Below are positions 24,798 to 35,558 of a DNA stretch of 64,000 nucleotides, one piece after another (positions within the stretch are counted from its first letter, which is position 1; each line of letters starts with the position of its first letter). Below the pieces are notes generated by a model that ran no database searches, had not been told where the DNA came from, and worked only from the letters and a program-made list of their open reading frames with translations. Source of the DNA: Lacimicrobium alkaliphilum (GTDB taxonomy: Bacteria; Pseudomonadota; Gammaproteobacteria; Enterobacterales; Alteromonadaceae); NCBI RefSeq assembly GCF_002591895.1, contig NZ_NISX01000019.1, positions 31,155 through 95,154 of the forward strand, in the 5' to 3' direction. A program made the translations under genes and the position numbers.

Positions 24798-26658
24798 CGA
24801 GAAGCGCCTGGATTCCCGCTGGCTATGGCTGATCGCACTGACCGCCATAGTGGTAAGCTGCTATATGTCTGTCAGCATGCTGCAAACCATTAATGGTACC
24901 CAGCCACAACAGAAAATCGGGCGTGGTGTAGAATATCTGCAGGACGACGGTGGCAAATTTACGCTGGAAAGTTTGCTTCAGGGAAATGATCTGAACTGGC
25001 AAACTGAGCAACATCAATTGCTGTCATACGGTATGCAGCATCAACCCATCTGGTTCCGTTTTACCCTGTCCCACATTGATTTCAGGCACAAATGGCTGTT
25101 GGAGATCGATTATGCCTTACTCGATGATCTACAAATCTGGTTTATGCAGGGCGACAATTTGCTCAGTGACTACAGCACCGGAGACAGCTTGCCTTTTCGC
25201 AGTCGCACGATCGCCAGTGAGAAGTTTCTGTTTCCTGTTCCTCAGGCAGAAAAACCGGTCACTGTGTATATACGCGCTAAAACCAGTGGCTCGCTGAAAC
25301 TTCCTCTGCGGCTTTGGGATATGGAGAAGTATCTGGTTCACAGTGGCGAACATGGACTGATGCTGGGAATATTCTTCGGCTTTCTCGCCGCCATGGGCTT
25401 AAGTAATTTTTTCTTTTTTCTTACCACCCGGTCCATCAATTTTTTCTATTACTGCGGTTATGTCATGTTCCTCGGCCTGACACTACTGACGTTACACGGC
25501 ATAGGCTACAAGTATTTATGGCCAGAAAATATCTGGCTGCAGGGCCGCAGTGTGGTGCTGTTTGCCAATGCCACCATGTTTTTTGCGGTAATTTTCAGTC
25601 GCGAATTGCTGTCAGTACATCGTTATAGCTTGCTCGTGGACAAGTTACTAAAGATCTCAGCTCTGGTATTTCTGGGCTTGTTTTTGCTCAGTTTGGTTCT
25701 GCCTTACTGGTTAATGATCAAAACCTTCATATTGATCCTGATCGTGGAGGTGTTATTTATTTGCGGCGTCGGCATCTGGCTCTGGCGTCGGGGCGTGGCC
25801 ATCGCCCGTATCTATACCGTTGCCTGGACCACGCTACTGCTCTCGGCCATGGTCGCCAGTCTGGAAAACCTTAACCTGATCAGTATCGATATTAATTCAC
25901 ATTACCTGCTGATCGCCGGGGCGTCAGTGGAAACTGTGTTACTGGCTTTGGTGTTGGCCATCAGTTATAACCAGCAACGACAGCAAGCCTTTGATGCCCA
26001 ACAGCAGGCGCTGGATACAGAACGAGAATTAAGAGAGTCGGAACAACAGGCCCAGGAAGAGCTGGAATATAAGGTTCAGGAACGCACTCTGGAGCTTGAA
26101 ATCACGCTACGTGAGTTATCTGAAAAGAACCAGGAGCTGGAAGAGCGTAACACTCTGGATTCCATGACCGGCATTCGCAACCGGCGCTATTTTGACCGGC
26201 GCTATCAGGCTGAAATTCGCCGCAGCCGCAGAGAACAGACCACTCTGACTATCGCGATGATTGATATCGATCATTTCAAGCAAACCAATGATAGTCTGGG
26301 CCATCTGGTGGGTGATGAATGCATCAGGGCCGTGGCCAGAATCATAAAGTCTCTTCTCAAGCGTCCCGCCGATGATGTATGTCGCTATGGGGGTGAAGAA
26401 TTCGCATTGCTGCTCCCAAATACTGACCAGCATGGTGCAGAAGTGCTGCTGGAGCAAATTCGTCAACAGATTGAGAACACGCCGATTAAAACGGAGAGCG
26501 CTGAGATCAGGCTCACTGTCAGCATAGGCTTTGTAAGCGCCATGGCCGGTAATAGTCCGGATGACAATACCCTTTTATCGCAGGCCGATCAGGCCTTGTA
26601 TCAGGCCAAACAGAGTGGTCGCAACAAAACCTGTCAATTTCATCAGCCCCAGGAGTAA
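24784..26658 (+). CDS. Diguanylate cyclase with 7TMR-DISM sensor
   Basis: A 624-residue membrane protein predicted to make cyclic di-GMP. Order: N-terminal membrane anchor (about 13-35), a periplasmic 7TMR-DISM extracellular domain (about 40-185, with QHQPIWFRFTLSH), seven transmembrane helices (about 190-395), a coiled coil (about 400-455) and a GGDEF domain. The active-site motif is RYGGEEFALLLPN (near base 26386), and RPAD five residues before GGEEF is the RxxD inhibitory I-site, so product inhibition is likely. IDIDHFKQTNDSLGH supplies metal and substrate contacts. The ATG at 24784 has AGG 8 bases upstream; the earlier ATG at 24745 is inside tatD. Its last codons carry the hemB ribosome site. 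Confidence 0.9.
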   Translation: MAGLSEKRLDSRWLWLIALTAIVVSCYMSVSMLQTINGTQPQQKIGRGVEYLQDDGGKFTLESLLQGNDLNWQTEQHQLLSYGMQHQPIWFRFTLSHIDFRHKWLLEIDYALLDDLQIWFMQGDNLLSDYSTGDSLPFRSRTIASEKFLFPVPQAEKPVTVYIRAKTSGSLKLPLRLWDMEKYLVHSGEHGLMLGIFFGFLAAMGLSNFFFFLTTRSINFFYYCGYVMFLGLTLLTLHGIGYKYLWPENIWLQGRSVVLFANATMFFAVIFSRELLSVHRYSLLVDKLLKISALVFLGLFLLSLVLPYWLMIKTFILILIVEVLFICGVGIWLWRRGVAIARIYTVAWTTLLLSAMVASLENLNLISIDINSHYLLIAGASVETVLLALVLAISYNQQRQQAFDAQQQALDTERELRESEQQAQEELEYKVQERTLELEITLRELSEKNQELEERNTLDSMTGIRNRRYFDRRYQAEIRRSRREQTTLTIAMIDIDHFKQTNDSLGHLVGDECIRAVARIIKSLLKRPADDVCRYGGEEFALLLPNTDQHGAEVLLEQIRQQIENTPIKTESAEIRLTVSIGFVSAMAGNSPDDNTLLSQADQALYQAKQSGRNKTCQFHQPQE

Positions 26659-27653
<995 letters not shown>

Positions 27654-27654
<1 letters not shown>

Positions 27655-27773
27655 AAAAAGTGGGGTCAGAGTAAACTTTTCTCAAAAAAGTGGGGTCAGA
27701 GTAAACTTTTCTCACATTCCATAGCCAACAGAGCAATATCTGTGTGGAAAAGTTTACTCTGACCCCACTTTTT
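27654..27773. repeat. GTGGGGTCAGAGTAAAC element, two direct copies plus one inverted
   Basis: A 30-bp unit (AAAAAAGTGGGGTCAGAG, then TAAACTTTTCTC) occurs twice in tandem (27654-27683, 27684-27713), and its inverse AAAAGTTTACTCTGACCCCA(CTTTTT) lies at 27748-27773. Either direct copy can pair with the inverted copy in a long hairpin ending in T-runs. It fills the gap between the convergent hemB and gppA genes, starting in the hemB stop codon, and probably terminates both. The same motif recurs at 53616-53704. Confidence 0.85.
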
Positions 27774-27778
27774 ACCCC

Positions 27779-29290
27779 TCACTTTATTTCCAGCGTACAG
27801 CCCACTCTGTGCTGCAGCCAACGTTCATTTGCCAGTTCAGCGTCGAGCAGAGGATGAGCTTTTAGCCACCCATCAGGGAAGACAAGGGTAATGGCTTCAT
27901 CATCTGTTTTCAGCTCAATGGCGGGCAACAGATTATTTTTCCGGCGAATAGATAACACAAACGCAATACGCAGCAAGCGACAGAGCATTTTCAGCACAAT
28001 CGCCACGTCCTGTTGATACAGACTAAAAGGCTGCAGATTGAGATCCTGGCGATGACAGAGAATCAGATCCCTTATTGAATCCTGCTGTAACTTGGTATAG
28101 CCGGGCATGGCCACATGACTGAGGATATAACTGCCATGCTGGTGACTTAACTTGTAATCTATATGCAAGCCAATTTCATGCAGTCTTGCAGCAGCAAGCA
28201 GAACACCTTCTGCGTCCATCTGACAAAACAGCTCAGTTTGTGGCAACTGTCGGTACAAGGCCAATGCGGTTTCAGCAACCCGATGTGCCTGCTCTTCTTC
28301 AATATGAAAACGGCAGATCAGAGAATCCAGTGTCTGCAAGCGGATATCATGATGATGGATATTCTCCAGCATACCGTAGATTAAGCCTTCACGCAGTGCG
28401 CCCCCGGAGATCTGCATCTGTTCGATGCCAACCTCTTCAAATAGGACCAGAAGAATGGCCAGGCCACTGGGAAATACAGACCGTCGGGCCTCACTCAGGC
28501 CTTCTATATCCAGCTTATCCAGACTGCCATGCTCAACACACTGGTGCATTAAATCCTGCAAATAGGTCAGTCGGATATTATCGTTGATCCCTTGTGCCAC
28601 CATGATTTCGGTGACTGCCTGAGGGGTACCCGACGCACCCAGACACTGACGCCACTGGTAGGTTTTATACTCCGGAGCAATTTGCCTGACCAGCGCTCTT
28701 GCTGCAGCCATGGCGCTATCGAAATTACACTGAGTTAACTGCCCCTGCTGGAAATAACGTTCCATAAAAGTAACACAGCCCATATCCAGACTGGCCAGCT
28801 TAAGAGGCGTAAAATCCTTACCAACAACCACTTCGGTGCTGGCACCACCAATATCGATAACCAGCGAATTTCCCTGATTAGCAGAGGTATAGGCTACGCC
28901 GAGATAAATTTGTCTGGCTTCTTCTTCACCACTGATCACATCAATTTTGTGGCCAAGAATACCCTCAGCCTGAGAGAGAAAAGTACCGGCATTGCCTGCC
29001 AGTCGCAGCGTTGCGGTAGCGACAATACGAATATTGGCAGGGGGGATATCCTGCAGCCTTTCAGCGAAGGTCTCAAGACACTTCCACCCCCGCTCCATAC
29101 TGAGTTCATCCAGCTGTAGATCCTGGTTAAGGCCTGCGGCGAGACGCACTTTTTGTTTCACCTTACCGACAATATGCACGCAGCCATGGGTAACCCGGAC
29201 GATCACCAGATGGAAGCTATTGGAACCAAGGTCCACTGCGGCATAGTACTGCTCTGGAAGCGGACTACTGGTGAGTTTTTCGGTACTCAT
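27779..29290 (-). CDS. gppA: Guanosine pentaphosphate phosphohydrolase / exopolyphosphatase
   Basis: A 503-residue Ppx/GppA-family phosphatase that converts pppGpp to ppGpp and may also degrade polyphosphate; E. coli GppA has 494. [18 protein letters not shown] (about 15-32) is phosphate loop 1, [15 protein letters not shown] and [15 protein letters not shown] are the middle motifs, and the C-terminal HD-like region contains [12 protein letters not shown]. Similarity is closer to GppA than to Ppx, and the location beside rhlB matches E. coli gppA-rhlB. The start overlaps the rhlB stop by 4 bases, so the two form one transcript on the minus strand. Confidence 0.93.
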   Translation of the reverse strand: MSTEKLTSSPLPEQYYAAVDLGSNSFHLVIVRVTHGCVHIVGKVKQKVRLAAGLNQDLQLDELSMERGWKCLETFAERLQDIPPANIRIVATATLRLAGNAGTFLSQAEGILGHKIDVISGEEEARQIYLGVAYTSANQGNSLVIDIGGASTEVVVGKDFTPLKLASLDMGCVTFMERYFQQGQLTQCNFDSAMAAARALVRQIAPEYKTYQWRQCLGASGTPQAVTEIMVAQGINDNIRLTYLQDLMHQCVEHGSLDKLDIEGLSEARRSVFPSGLAILLVLFEEVGIEQMQISGGALREGLIYGMLENIHHHDIRLQTLDSLICRFHIEEEQAHRVAETALALYRQLPQTELFCQMDAEGVLLAAARLHEIGLHIDYKLSHQHGSYILSHVAMPGYTKLQQDSIRDLILCHRQDLNLQPFSLYQQDVAIVLKMLCRLLRIAFVLSIRRKNNLLPAIELKTDDEAITLVFPDGWLKAHPLLDAELANERWLQHRVGCTLEIK

Positions 29291-30549
29291 CGATTGCGCT
29301 GACTTCTGCCTCTTGGCTTACCCTTGCTCAGATTCTTGCCACTTTGCATACGCTTCTTGTATTGCTTTTTGGGCGGCGTAACATCGTCTAACAAGGCATC
29401 ATGAAAATAGTCTGTGACCTGAATGGAGTGACGGATATATTCCTCAATCGCAGGCAGATTGAGTGCATACTTCTCGCAGGCAAAACTAATCGCGTGGCCA
29501 CTCTTGCCGGCGCGACCTGTTCGCCCTATGCGATGCACGTAGTCTTCAGCATCATCGGGCAGGTCATAGTTAAATACGTGAGTCACTTTCTCAATATGCA
29601 GCCCCCGGGCGGCAACATCAGTTGCAACCAGCACATCGAGTTTGCCTTCGCTGAACTGGTTCATGATTTGCAGCCGTTTTTTCTGCGGCACGTCACCACT
29701 CAGTAACCCGACCCGATGACCATCGGCCTGCAACCAGTCAAAAAGGTTTTCGCAACAATGCTTGGTATTGGCAAAAACAATGGCTTTTTCCGGCCATTCT
29801 TCTTCGAGTAATGTCAGCAACAACAGCATTTTATCTTCGTTGGAAGGATAAAAAAGCTCTTCGCGGACCCGACTTGCTGTCATCTGTTGTGGCTCAATTT
29901 CCACATGCACCGGGTTATTCATATGTTCATAAGCCAGTTCCTGCACACGCATCGACAAGGTGGCAGAAAAAAGCATGCTGAGCCTCTGGTCAGCCTCTGG
30001 CATACGCCTTAGCAAATAACGGATATCTTTGATAAAGCCCAGATCGAACATACGATCCGCCTCATCCAGTACACAGACCTGAATATGCTCGAGGGTGAAG
30101 ATATGCTGCTTGTAATAATCGATGATGCGCCCGGTGGTGCCTATAATGATATCGACACCTTTTTCCAGAGCCTCACGCTGGCTTTGATAGCCTTCACCGC
30201 CATATATAAGCCCCAGTTTAATACCAGTGTGCTGACTCAGCAGTTCGGCATCATTATATATCTGCACCGCCAGTTCCCGGGTGGGTGCCATGATAATGGC
30301 TCTGGGTTGCTTGGTCTGTTGCTGAGGATTATTCAGCAAATGATGGAAGGTCGCCGCCAAAAATGCGATAGTCTTGCCGGTGCCGGTTTGAGCCTGTCCG
30401 GCAACGTCTTTGCGTTCAAGCATGGGCGGCAGACTCAGCGCCTGAATAGGGGTACAATGTTGAAAGTTAGCGGCAGACAATGCCTTAATCACATCCTCAT
30501 GAAGAGGAAGCTCGGAAAAACGGGTTTCAGTTAAATGAGTTGTTTGCAT
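29287..30549 (-). CDS. rhlB: DEAD-box ATP-dependent RNA helicase
   Basis: A 420-residue DEAD-box helicase; E. coli RhlB has 421 and works in the RNase E degradosome. It has the Q motif HCTPIQ, Walker A AQTGTGKT (about 55-62), the DEAD box [16 protein letters not shown] in LFSATLSMR, and the C-terminal [12 protein letters not shown]. The basic C-terminal tail ([20 protein letters not shown]) suits RNA binding. It is divergent from trxA, as in E. coli, with about 108 bases between start codons. Confidence 0.95.
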   Translation of the reverse strand: MQTTHLTETRFSELPLHEDVIKALSAANFQHCTPIQALSLPPMLERKDVAGQAQTGTGKTIAFLAATFHHLLNNPQQQTKQPRAIIMAPTRELAVQIYNDAELLSQHTGIKLGLIYGGEGYQSQREALEKGVDIIIGTTGRIIDYYKQHIFTLEHIQVCVLDEADRMFDLGFIKDIRYLLRRMPEADQRLSMLFSATLSMRVQELAYEHMNNPVHVEIEPQQMTASRVREELFYPSNEDKMLLLLTLLEEEWPEKAIVFANTKHCCENLFDWLQADGHRVGLLSGDVPQKKRLQIMNQFSEGKLDVLVATDVAARGLHIEKVTHVFNYDLPDDAEDYVHRIGRTGRAGKSGHAISFACEKYALNLPAIEEYIRHSIQVTDYFHDALLDDVTPPKKQYKKRMQSGKNLSKGKPRGRSQRNR

Positions 30550-30657
30550 AGCTTATAGCTTATCAGTGCTTGCATTAAAAAACAGTTTCTATATAAATAG
30601 CCACTACCGACTGCCCGGCCCTTATTTCGTCGAGGCAGGCAAAGTTTGGAGAAAAAA

Positions 30658-30984
30658 ATGAGCGACAAAATTATCCAGTTATCTGACGACAGTTTTGAGG
30701 CCGATGTTATCAATGCCAAAGATCCTGTGCTGGTTGACTTCTGGGCAGAATGGTGTGGCCCGTGCAAAATGATCGCGCCAATTCTGGAAGAAGTAGCCAA
30801 AGAATTCGATGGCAAATTAACAGTTGGCAAGCTGAATGTCGACCAAAATACTGAAACCCCGCCTAAATATGGTATCCGTGGCATCCCCACGCTATTACTT
30901 TTTAAAAATGGCAGTGTAGCAGCAACTAAGGTCGGCGCTTTGTCAAAAACTCAGTTAGCTGAGTTTCTTAACGACAATATCTGA
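30658..30984 (+). CDS. trxA: Thioredoxin 1
   Basis: A 108-residue cytoplasmic thioredoxin (E. coli TrxA has 109) with the redox motif WCGPC at 32-36 and the cis-proline loop [14 protein letters not shown]. It reduces protein disulfides and is recharged by thioredoxin reductase. GGAG at 30648-30651 sits 6 bases before the ATG at 30658, which fixes the start; the TTG at 30646 is not needed. It has its own terminator and precedes rho, as in E. coli. Confidence 0.97.
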   Translation: MSDKIIQLSDDSFEADVINAKDPVLVDFWAEWCGPCKMIAPILEEVAKEFDGKLTVGKLNVDQNTETPPKYGIRGIPTLLLFKNGSVAATKVGALSKTQLAEFLNDNI

Positions 30985-30992
30985 TGATATCC

Positions 30993-31018
30993 GGCCCGTA
31001 CTGCGGGCCTTATTTTTT
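30993..31018 (+). terminator. Rho-independent terminator after trxA
   Basis: GGCCCG-TACTG-CGGGCC (30993-31009) followed by TTATTTTTT. It separates trxA from rho. Confidence 0.9.
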
Positions 31019-31074
31019 GCAAAAATAAAGAATCTACTCAAGAAATCAGACAATTAACGGATAATCAGTAGACG

Positions 31075-31102
31075 TTGTTGATTTTTGGTGCTAATTTAAT
31101 CT
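31075..31102 (+). promoter_or_regulatory. Possible sigma-70 promoter of rho
   Basis: TTGTTG (31075-31080), a 16-base spacer and TAATCT (31097-31102). It would give a leader of about 130 bases before the rho ATG. Long leaders are the site of Rho autoregulation in E. coli. No leader peptide or clear attenuator was seen in 31019-31237, so the promoter call rests on the boxes only. Confidence 0.3.
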
Positions 31103-31237
31103 TCGCTGTCTTCAAAGATAGCACCCGAACCGAACACAGTCCTCGCGTCAATCAGGCGCAATCAGACGTTTAAAACCCGTTACCCTAATTAAAAACCGTG
31201 CATAACAAGCATTTTTCAATCATTAAGACCCACCGAT

Positions 31238-32503
31238 ATGAATCTGACGGAACTAAAAAGTAAACCCGTAAGCGAGCTTGTTGAGCTGGCAGACAAAATG
31301 GGCCTCGACAACATGGCCCGGGCCCGCAAACAAGATATTATTTTCGCTATTCTCAAAGCGCACGCCAAAAGCGGCGAAGATATCTTTGGTGATGGTGCAC
31401 TGGAAATACTGCAGGACGGATTTGGTTTTCTGCGTTCAGCAGACTCCTCGTATCTGGCCGGCCCTGATGATATTTACGTGTCACCCAGCCAGATAAGGCG
31501 TTTCAATCTGCGCACCGGCGACACCATCTCAGGCAAAATTCGCCCGCCCAAAGACAGCGAACGCTATTTTGCCCTGCTGAAGATTAACGAAGTTAACTTC
31601 GACCGCCCTGAAAACTCCCGTAATAAAATCCTCTTCGAAAACCTGACTCCTCTGCATGCCACAGAAAGACTGCGCATGGAACGGGGTAATGGCAGTACCG
31701 AGGACATTACTGCAAGAGTGCTGGACCTGGCCTCGCCAATAGGCCGCGGGCAGCGTGGTCTGATAGTGGCTCCGCCCAAAGCAGGTAAAACACTATTGCT
31801 GCAGAATATCGCTCAGAGCATCGCTGCCAATCATCCGGAATGTGTGTTGATGGTACTGCTGATAGACGAGCGTCCTGAAGAAGTCACTGAAATGCAACGC
31901 CTTGTGCAGGGTGAAGTGGTTGCATCGACCTTTGATGAACCGGCCAGTCGCCACGTTCAGGTTGCAGAAATGGTGATCGAGAAAGCCAAGCGCCTGGTTG
32001 AACACAAAAAAGACGTGGTGATCCTGCTCGATTCTATCACCCGCCTGGCCCGTGCCTATAATACGGTGATTCCCTCGTCCGGGAAGGTGCTCACCGGCGG
32101 TGTAGACGCTAATGCGCTGCATAAACCAAAGCGCTTCTTTGGTGCGGCCCGGAATGTTGAAGAAGGCGGCAGTCTTACCATTATTGCCACCGCCCTGATC
32201 GATACCGGCTCGAAAATGGATGAAGTTATTTATGAAGAGTTTAAAGGTACCGGCAACATGGAAATGCATCTGAACCGGAAAATAGCTGAAAAACGGGTAT
32301 TCCCGGCCATCGACTTTAACCGTTCAGGCACCCGCCGTGAAGAATTGCTGACTTCTCAGGATGAACTGCAGAAGATGTGGATCCTGCGCAAGATCGTGCA
32401 TGAGATGTCAGAAATTGATGCCATGGAGTTTTTAATCGACAAACTCTCTATGACCAAAACCAATAATGAGTTCTTCGATGCGATGCGACGGCAAAAAAGC
32501 TGA
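31238..32503 (+). CDS. rho: Transcription termination factor Rho
   Basis: A 421-residue hexameric RNA helicase; E. coli Rho has 419. The N-terminal domain begins [20 protein letters not shown], the RNA-binding cold-shock fold includes [20 protein letters not shown] (about 61-80), Walker A is APPKAGKT (about 178-185), and Walker B is [16 protein letters not shown]. It releases untranslated transcripts at rut sites. A terminator follows within 50 bases. Confidence 0.97.
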   Translation: MNLTELKSKPVSELVELADKMGLDNMARARKQDIIFAILKAHAKSGEDIFGDGALEILQDGFGFLRSADSSYLAGPDDIYVSPSQIRRFNLRTGDTISGKIRPPKDSERYFALLKINEVNFDRPENSRNKILFENLTPLHATERLRMERGNGSTEDITARVLDLASPIGRGQRGLIVAPPKAGKTLLLQNIAQSIAANHPECVLMVLLIDERPEEVTEMQRLVQGEVVASTFDEPASRHVQVAEMVIEKAKRLVEHKKDVVILLDSITRLARAYNTVIPSSGKVLTGGVDANALHKPKRFFGAARNVEEGGSLTIIATALIDTGSKMDEVIYEEFKGTGNMEMHLNRKIAEKRVFPAIDFNRSGTRREELLTSQDELQKMWILRKIVHEMSEIDAMEFLIDKLSMTKTNNEFFDAMRRQKS

Positions 32504-32523
32504 TACCAGCGATTACAATTGAC

Positions 32524-32548
32524 AAAGGCGCCTGATGGTGCCTTTTTT
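32524..32548 (+). terminator. Rho-independent terminator after rho
   Basis: AAAGGCGCC-TGAT-GGTGCCTTT (32524-32545) with one G-T wobble, followed by TTT. Confidence 0.85.
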
Positions 32549-32633
32549 GTCTTTGTTATCAATGGCTCAGCACGGTTAAGCAGCGAAGCGGAATCCCGCC
32601 AGTAATAGCCCTTTCCGGGAAAAGCAGAAATTA

Positions 32634-32712
32634 ACCACTGAGGCACAGAGGTCACAGAGAAGTAAAGGGGATTAAACCGTTAATACCTCTGCGTTCTCTG
32701 TGTCTCTGTGGT
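32634..32712. repeat. CACAGAG/CTCTGTG palindromic element, copy C
   Basis: Starts ACCACTGAGGCACAGAGG and ends CTCTGTGTCTCTGTGGT. Its core (AGAAGTAAAGGGGATTAAAC and the following CGTTAATACCTCTG) is almost exactly the reverse complement of the core of copy D at 47836-47921, so the same element occurs in both orientations. It lies between convergent rho and rsd. Confidence 0.85.
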
Positions 32713-32742
32713 GAAAAATTCCTTTTCCGGGTTATTTGAATA

Positions 32743-33207
32743 TCAAAGGTGTTCTTTATATAACGTCTGAATCAGGCGGTCTTCCAGCTCAAAGCGCTCT
32801 TCCATCGCCTGGCCCAGGCTGGATAAATGCTGATCAAAGTTCTGCATATCCTGATCCTTATCGATTTGTGCATAATGATCGTTAAAGCTCAGTGCCTGAT
32901 CCGTGGTATCGGAAATACGCGGGTACACTTCTTCTGCCAGTGCCTTACCCATACCATTTCCCTCTGTGTTCTGGACAATACGATCGTAGAACTCGAAATG
33001 GCCGGCTGAGACATAATCCACCAGCAATTCACAGAATGTTTCAATAGCTTCGTTTGCAGGCAACGCCGTATGATCCCGTTCAAAAGGGGGCAACCCGGCC
33101 AACTCGCAATATTGCACCAGTAATTTTCTGCGCCCTTCAAGCCAGGTATCTATGGCGTGATGAGCCCCGCCCCACTGGTCTTCTGCCTGCTCTACCTTGG
33201 TCAACAT
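32743..33207 (-). CDS. rsd: Anti-sigma-70 regulator Rsd/AlgQ
   Basis: A 154-residue Rsd/AlgQ-family protein (E. coli Rsd has 158) that binds sigma-70 and favours alternative sigma factors. The family region LVDYVSAGHFEFYDRI (about 63-78) and a C-terminal FELEDRLIQTLYKE are present. It is divergent from nudC with hemE beyond, the same rsd-nudC-hemE order as in E. coli, which supports orthology. The 158-base gap to nudC holds the promoters; a TATACTCTG-type sequence close to nudC could be a -10 region. Confidence 0.92.
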   Translation of the reverse strand: MLTKVEQAEDQWGGAHHAIDTWLEGRRKLLVQYCELAGLPPFERDHTALPANEAIETFCELLVDYVSAGHFEFYDRIVQNTEGNGMGKALAEEVYPRISDTTDQALSFNDHYAQIDKDQDMQNFDQHLSSLGQAMEERFELEDRLIQTLYKEHL

Positions 33208-33365
33208 TTCTGTATACTCCTTTCCTGAGTCTCATTTCGACATCAAGATCATTGAATAAGGCCAGTATACCAAACTGGAATCTAATACCAACGCTTATAG
33301 CAATCCAACTGAATTGATCCTGATCACTGGTATACTCTGCCTATTGAAAATACAGGATTATCTCT

Positions 33366-34154
33366 ATGCCCATCACAAAAGCCCCCGACAAGCCTGCCTA
33401 CTGGCTGATTCTGTCCCGTAACAAACTGGTCAGAATAGAGAGTCAGAGTACCTTGTTTTTTGCACGGCATACAGAACTCCAATTCGCTTCAGAATACATC
33501 GACAGCGCCGTCAGGATTGGTGAATACCGGCAAACAGAGTGTTTTATGTTAGACATGGAGCAGCAGGAGCCGGATCACCATAACGCTGAACTGATTGGTT
33601 TACGTGATGCCCTGATCAGTGAAAACGACGATGCTTTTAATATTATCGCCCGCGCGTGGCAGGTAGCGGTATTTCTGCGTACACATCGGTATTGTGGTCA
33701 GTGTGGCAGTCAGATGCAAAGAGTCGACTGGGAGTTGGCAACCCATTGTCACCGTTGTCAGCACCGCTGTTACCCGCGCATCTCCCCATGTATTATCGTA
33801 GCGATAAAAAAACAGGAGCAGATTCTTCTCGCCAGGGGCCGCCATCATAAACAGGGGATGTATTCGACATTGGCTGGCTTTGTTGAAAGCGGTGAATCCC
33901 TGGAGCAGGCGGTACATCGTGAAGTCATGGAAGAAGTGGGGATTAAAATAAAAAATCTGCGCTACTTTGACAGCCAGCCCTGGCCATTTCCCCATTCTCT
34001 AATGATGGGATTTCTGGCAGAGCATGACAGCGGCGAAATTAATGTCGATGGTGAGGAAATACTTGAGGCGGATTGGTATACAGCGGACAGTCTGCCTGTA
34101 ACTCCACCGGAATTTTCCATCGCCGGGCGATTAATCAAGGCGGCCCTGCAATAA
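33366..34154 (+). CDS. nudC: NADH pyrophosphatase / NAD-RNA decapping enzyme NudC
   Basis: A 262-residue Nudix hydrolase (E. coli NudC has 257) that cleaves NAD(H) and removes NAD caps from RNA. The zinc ribbon uses CGQCGSQ and CHRCQHRC (about 113-140), the Nudix box is GFVESGESLEQAVHREVMEE (about 174-193) followed by VGI, and SQPWPFPHSLMMGF is the NADH-specific motif just after it. Followed by a bidirectional hairpin, then hemE. Confidence 0.94.
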   Translation: MPITKAPDKPAYWLILSRNKLVRIESQSTLFFARHTELQFASEYIDSAVRIGEYRQTECFMLDMEQQEPDHHNAELIGLRDALISENDDAFNIIARAWQVAVFLRTHRYCGQCGSQMQRVDWELATHCHRCQHRCYPRISPCIIVAIKKQEQILLARGRHHKQGMYSTLAGFVESGESLEQAVHREVMEEVGIKIKNLRYFDSQPWPFPHSLMMGFLAEHDSGEINVDGEEILEADWYTADSLPVTPPEFSIAGRLIKAALQ

Positions 34155-34165
34155 GCCCAATAAAA

Positions 34166-34191
34166 AAGCCTTACCCGCAAAGGTAAGGCTT
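34166..34191. terminator. Terminator-like hairpin after nudC
   Basis: AAGCCTTACC and GGTAAGGCTT form a perfect 10-bp stem around a 6-base loop, followed by AAATATTTT and preceded by an A-run. The T-tract is imperfect on the plus strand. Confidence 0.7.
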
Positions 34192-34356
34192 AAATATTTT
34201 AGCGTGGAGGTCCCGTTTGCCGAGCTTCTTGTTAGTTGATTCCACTAGCGCAAGGGTTTTATAGCAGACCTTTTAACACTTATGCAACTTTTACAGAAAA
34301 AAATACGGTGAATGACATACTGTTCATTCTTGTATCTCCTCAATTTCTTTTCCCGC

Positions 34357-34370
34357 ACAGACTAGTCTGT
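34357..34370. promoter_or_regulatory. Perfect 14-bp palindrome upstream of hemE
   Basis: ACAGACTAGTCTGT is a perfect inverted repeat 71 bases before the hemE start. The half-site AGAC-N2-GTCT resembles operators of some TetR-family repressors, but no regulator is identified. The rest of 34192-34441 shows GAATGA/TCATTC (about 34311-34329) and no gene. Confidence 0.35.
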
Positions 34371-34441
34371 AGCTGTGTCCGTACTTCACTGGTGATAGAA
34401 TATCGGCAATTCCGTTGACTGAATAAACTAAGAGTATCCTA

Positions 34442-35509
34442 ATGTCTGGATTAGAGAATGATCGTTATCTTAAAGCCCTGATGAAGCAACCGGTAGACAA
34501 AACACCGGTATGGATGATGCGACAAGCCGGGAGATATCTACCTGAATACAAAGCCACCCGTACGCAGGCGGGTGATTTCATGTCATTGTGCAAAAATCCT
34601 GAACTGGCCTGTGAAGTAACAATGCAGCCTCTGCGGCGTTTTGATCTGGATGCGGCGATTTTGTTTTCTGATATTCTCACTATTCCTGACGCTATGGGGC
34701 TGGGTCTGTATTTTGAAACCGGTGAGGGCCCTAAATTTGAGCGTCCGTTACGCAGCCTTTCCGAGGTTCAAAGACTGGGGATTCCTGATCCGGAACAGGA
34801 ACTGGGCTACGTGATGGACGCCGTGCGCACCATACGTAAAACGCTGGCGGGTAAAGTACCATTAATCGGTTTTTCCGGCAGCCCCTGGACATTGGCCACT
34901 TATATGGTTGAAGGCGGAACAACCAAAAGTTTCAGTCAAATTAAGAAACTCGCATTCGCAGAACCCAACACTTTGCATCTGCTACTGGATAAGCTGGCCG
35001 ATGCAGTGATCCTCTATCTGAACGCACAAATTGCCGCCGGCGCGCAATCGGTAATGATCTTCGATACCTGGGGTGGCGTTCTGTCACCCCGGGACTACAA
35101 AGACTTCTCTTTGCAGTACATGCACAAGATTGTCGACGGCCTGGTGAGGGAACATGAAGGGCGCAAAGTACCAGTCACGCTGTTCACAAAAAATGGTGGT
35201 ATGTGGCTCGAAGCTATTGCGGCCACTGGCTGTGATGGTGTCGGCCTGGACTGGACCATTGACATTAGTGAAGCCAGAAGCCGCATCGGCGATCAGGTTG
35301 CCCTCCAGGGCAATATGGACCCTTCCATGCTCTACGCCAGCCCGGCACGTATTGAAGAAGAAGTGCAATTAATCCTGCAGGGTTACGGTAAAGGTACCGG
35401 ACATGTGTTTAATCTTGGCCACGGTATTCATCCCGATGTGCCACCAGATAACGCCAAAGCGTTTATCGACGCGGTACACAAATACAGCCAACCATATCAT
35501 CAGGAGTAA
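34442..35509 (+). CDS. hemE: Uroporphyrinogen decarboxylase
   Basis: A 355-residue HemE (E. coli 354) converting uroporphyrinogen III to coproporphyrinogen III by four decarboxylations. [19 protein letters not shown] (about 21-39) is the substrate-binding signature, [16 protein letters not shown] holds the catalytic Asp region, [18 protein letters not shown] follows, and [15 protein letters not shown] is near the C-terminus. With hemB in the same window the two encode different heme-pathway steps, but they are not in one operon. The ATG follows a weak ribosome site. Confidence 0.96.
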   Translation: MSGLENDRYLKALMKQPVDKTPVWMMRQAGRYLPEYKATRTQAGDFMSLCKNPELACEVTMQPLRRFDLDAAILFSDILTIPDAMGLGLYFETGEGPKFERPLRSLSEVQRLGIPDPEQELGYVMDAVRTIRKTLAGKVPLIGFSGSPWTLATYMVEGGTTKSFSQIKKLAFAEPNTLHLLLDKLADAVILYLNAQIAAGAQSVMIFDTWGGVLSPRDYKDFSLQYMHKIVDGLVREHEGRKVPVTLFTKNGGMWLEAIAATGCDGVGLDWTIDISEARSRIGDQVALQGNMDPSMLYASPARIEEEVQLILQGYGKGTGHVFNLGHGIHPDVPPDNAKAFIDAVHKYSQPYHQE

Positions 35510-35558
35510 TACCGGGAAGGCTCAGTGAAAATATGTGCGGCGCTGATGGTCACGACAC

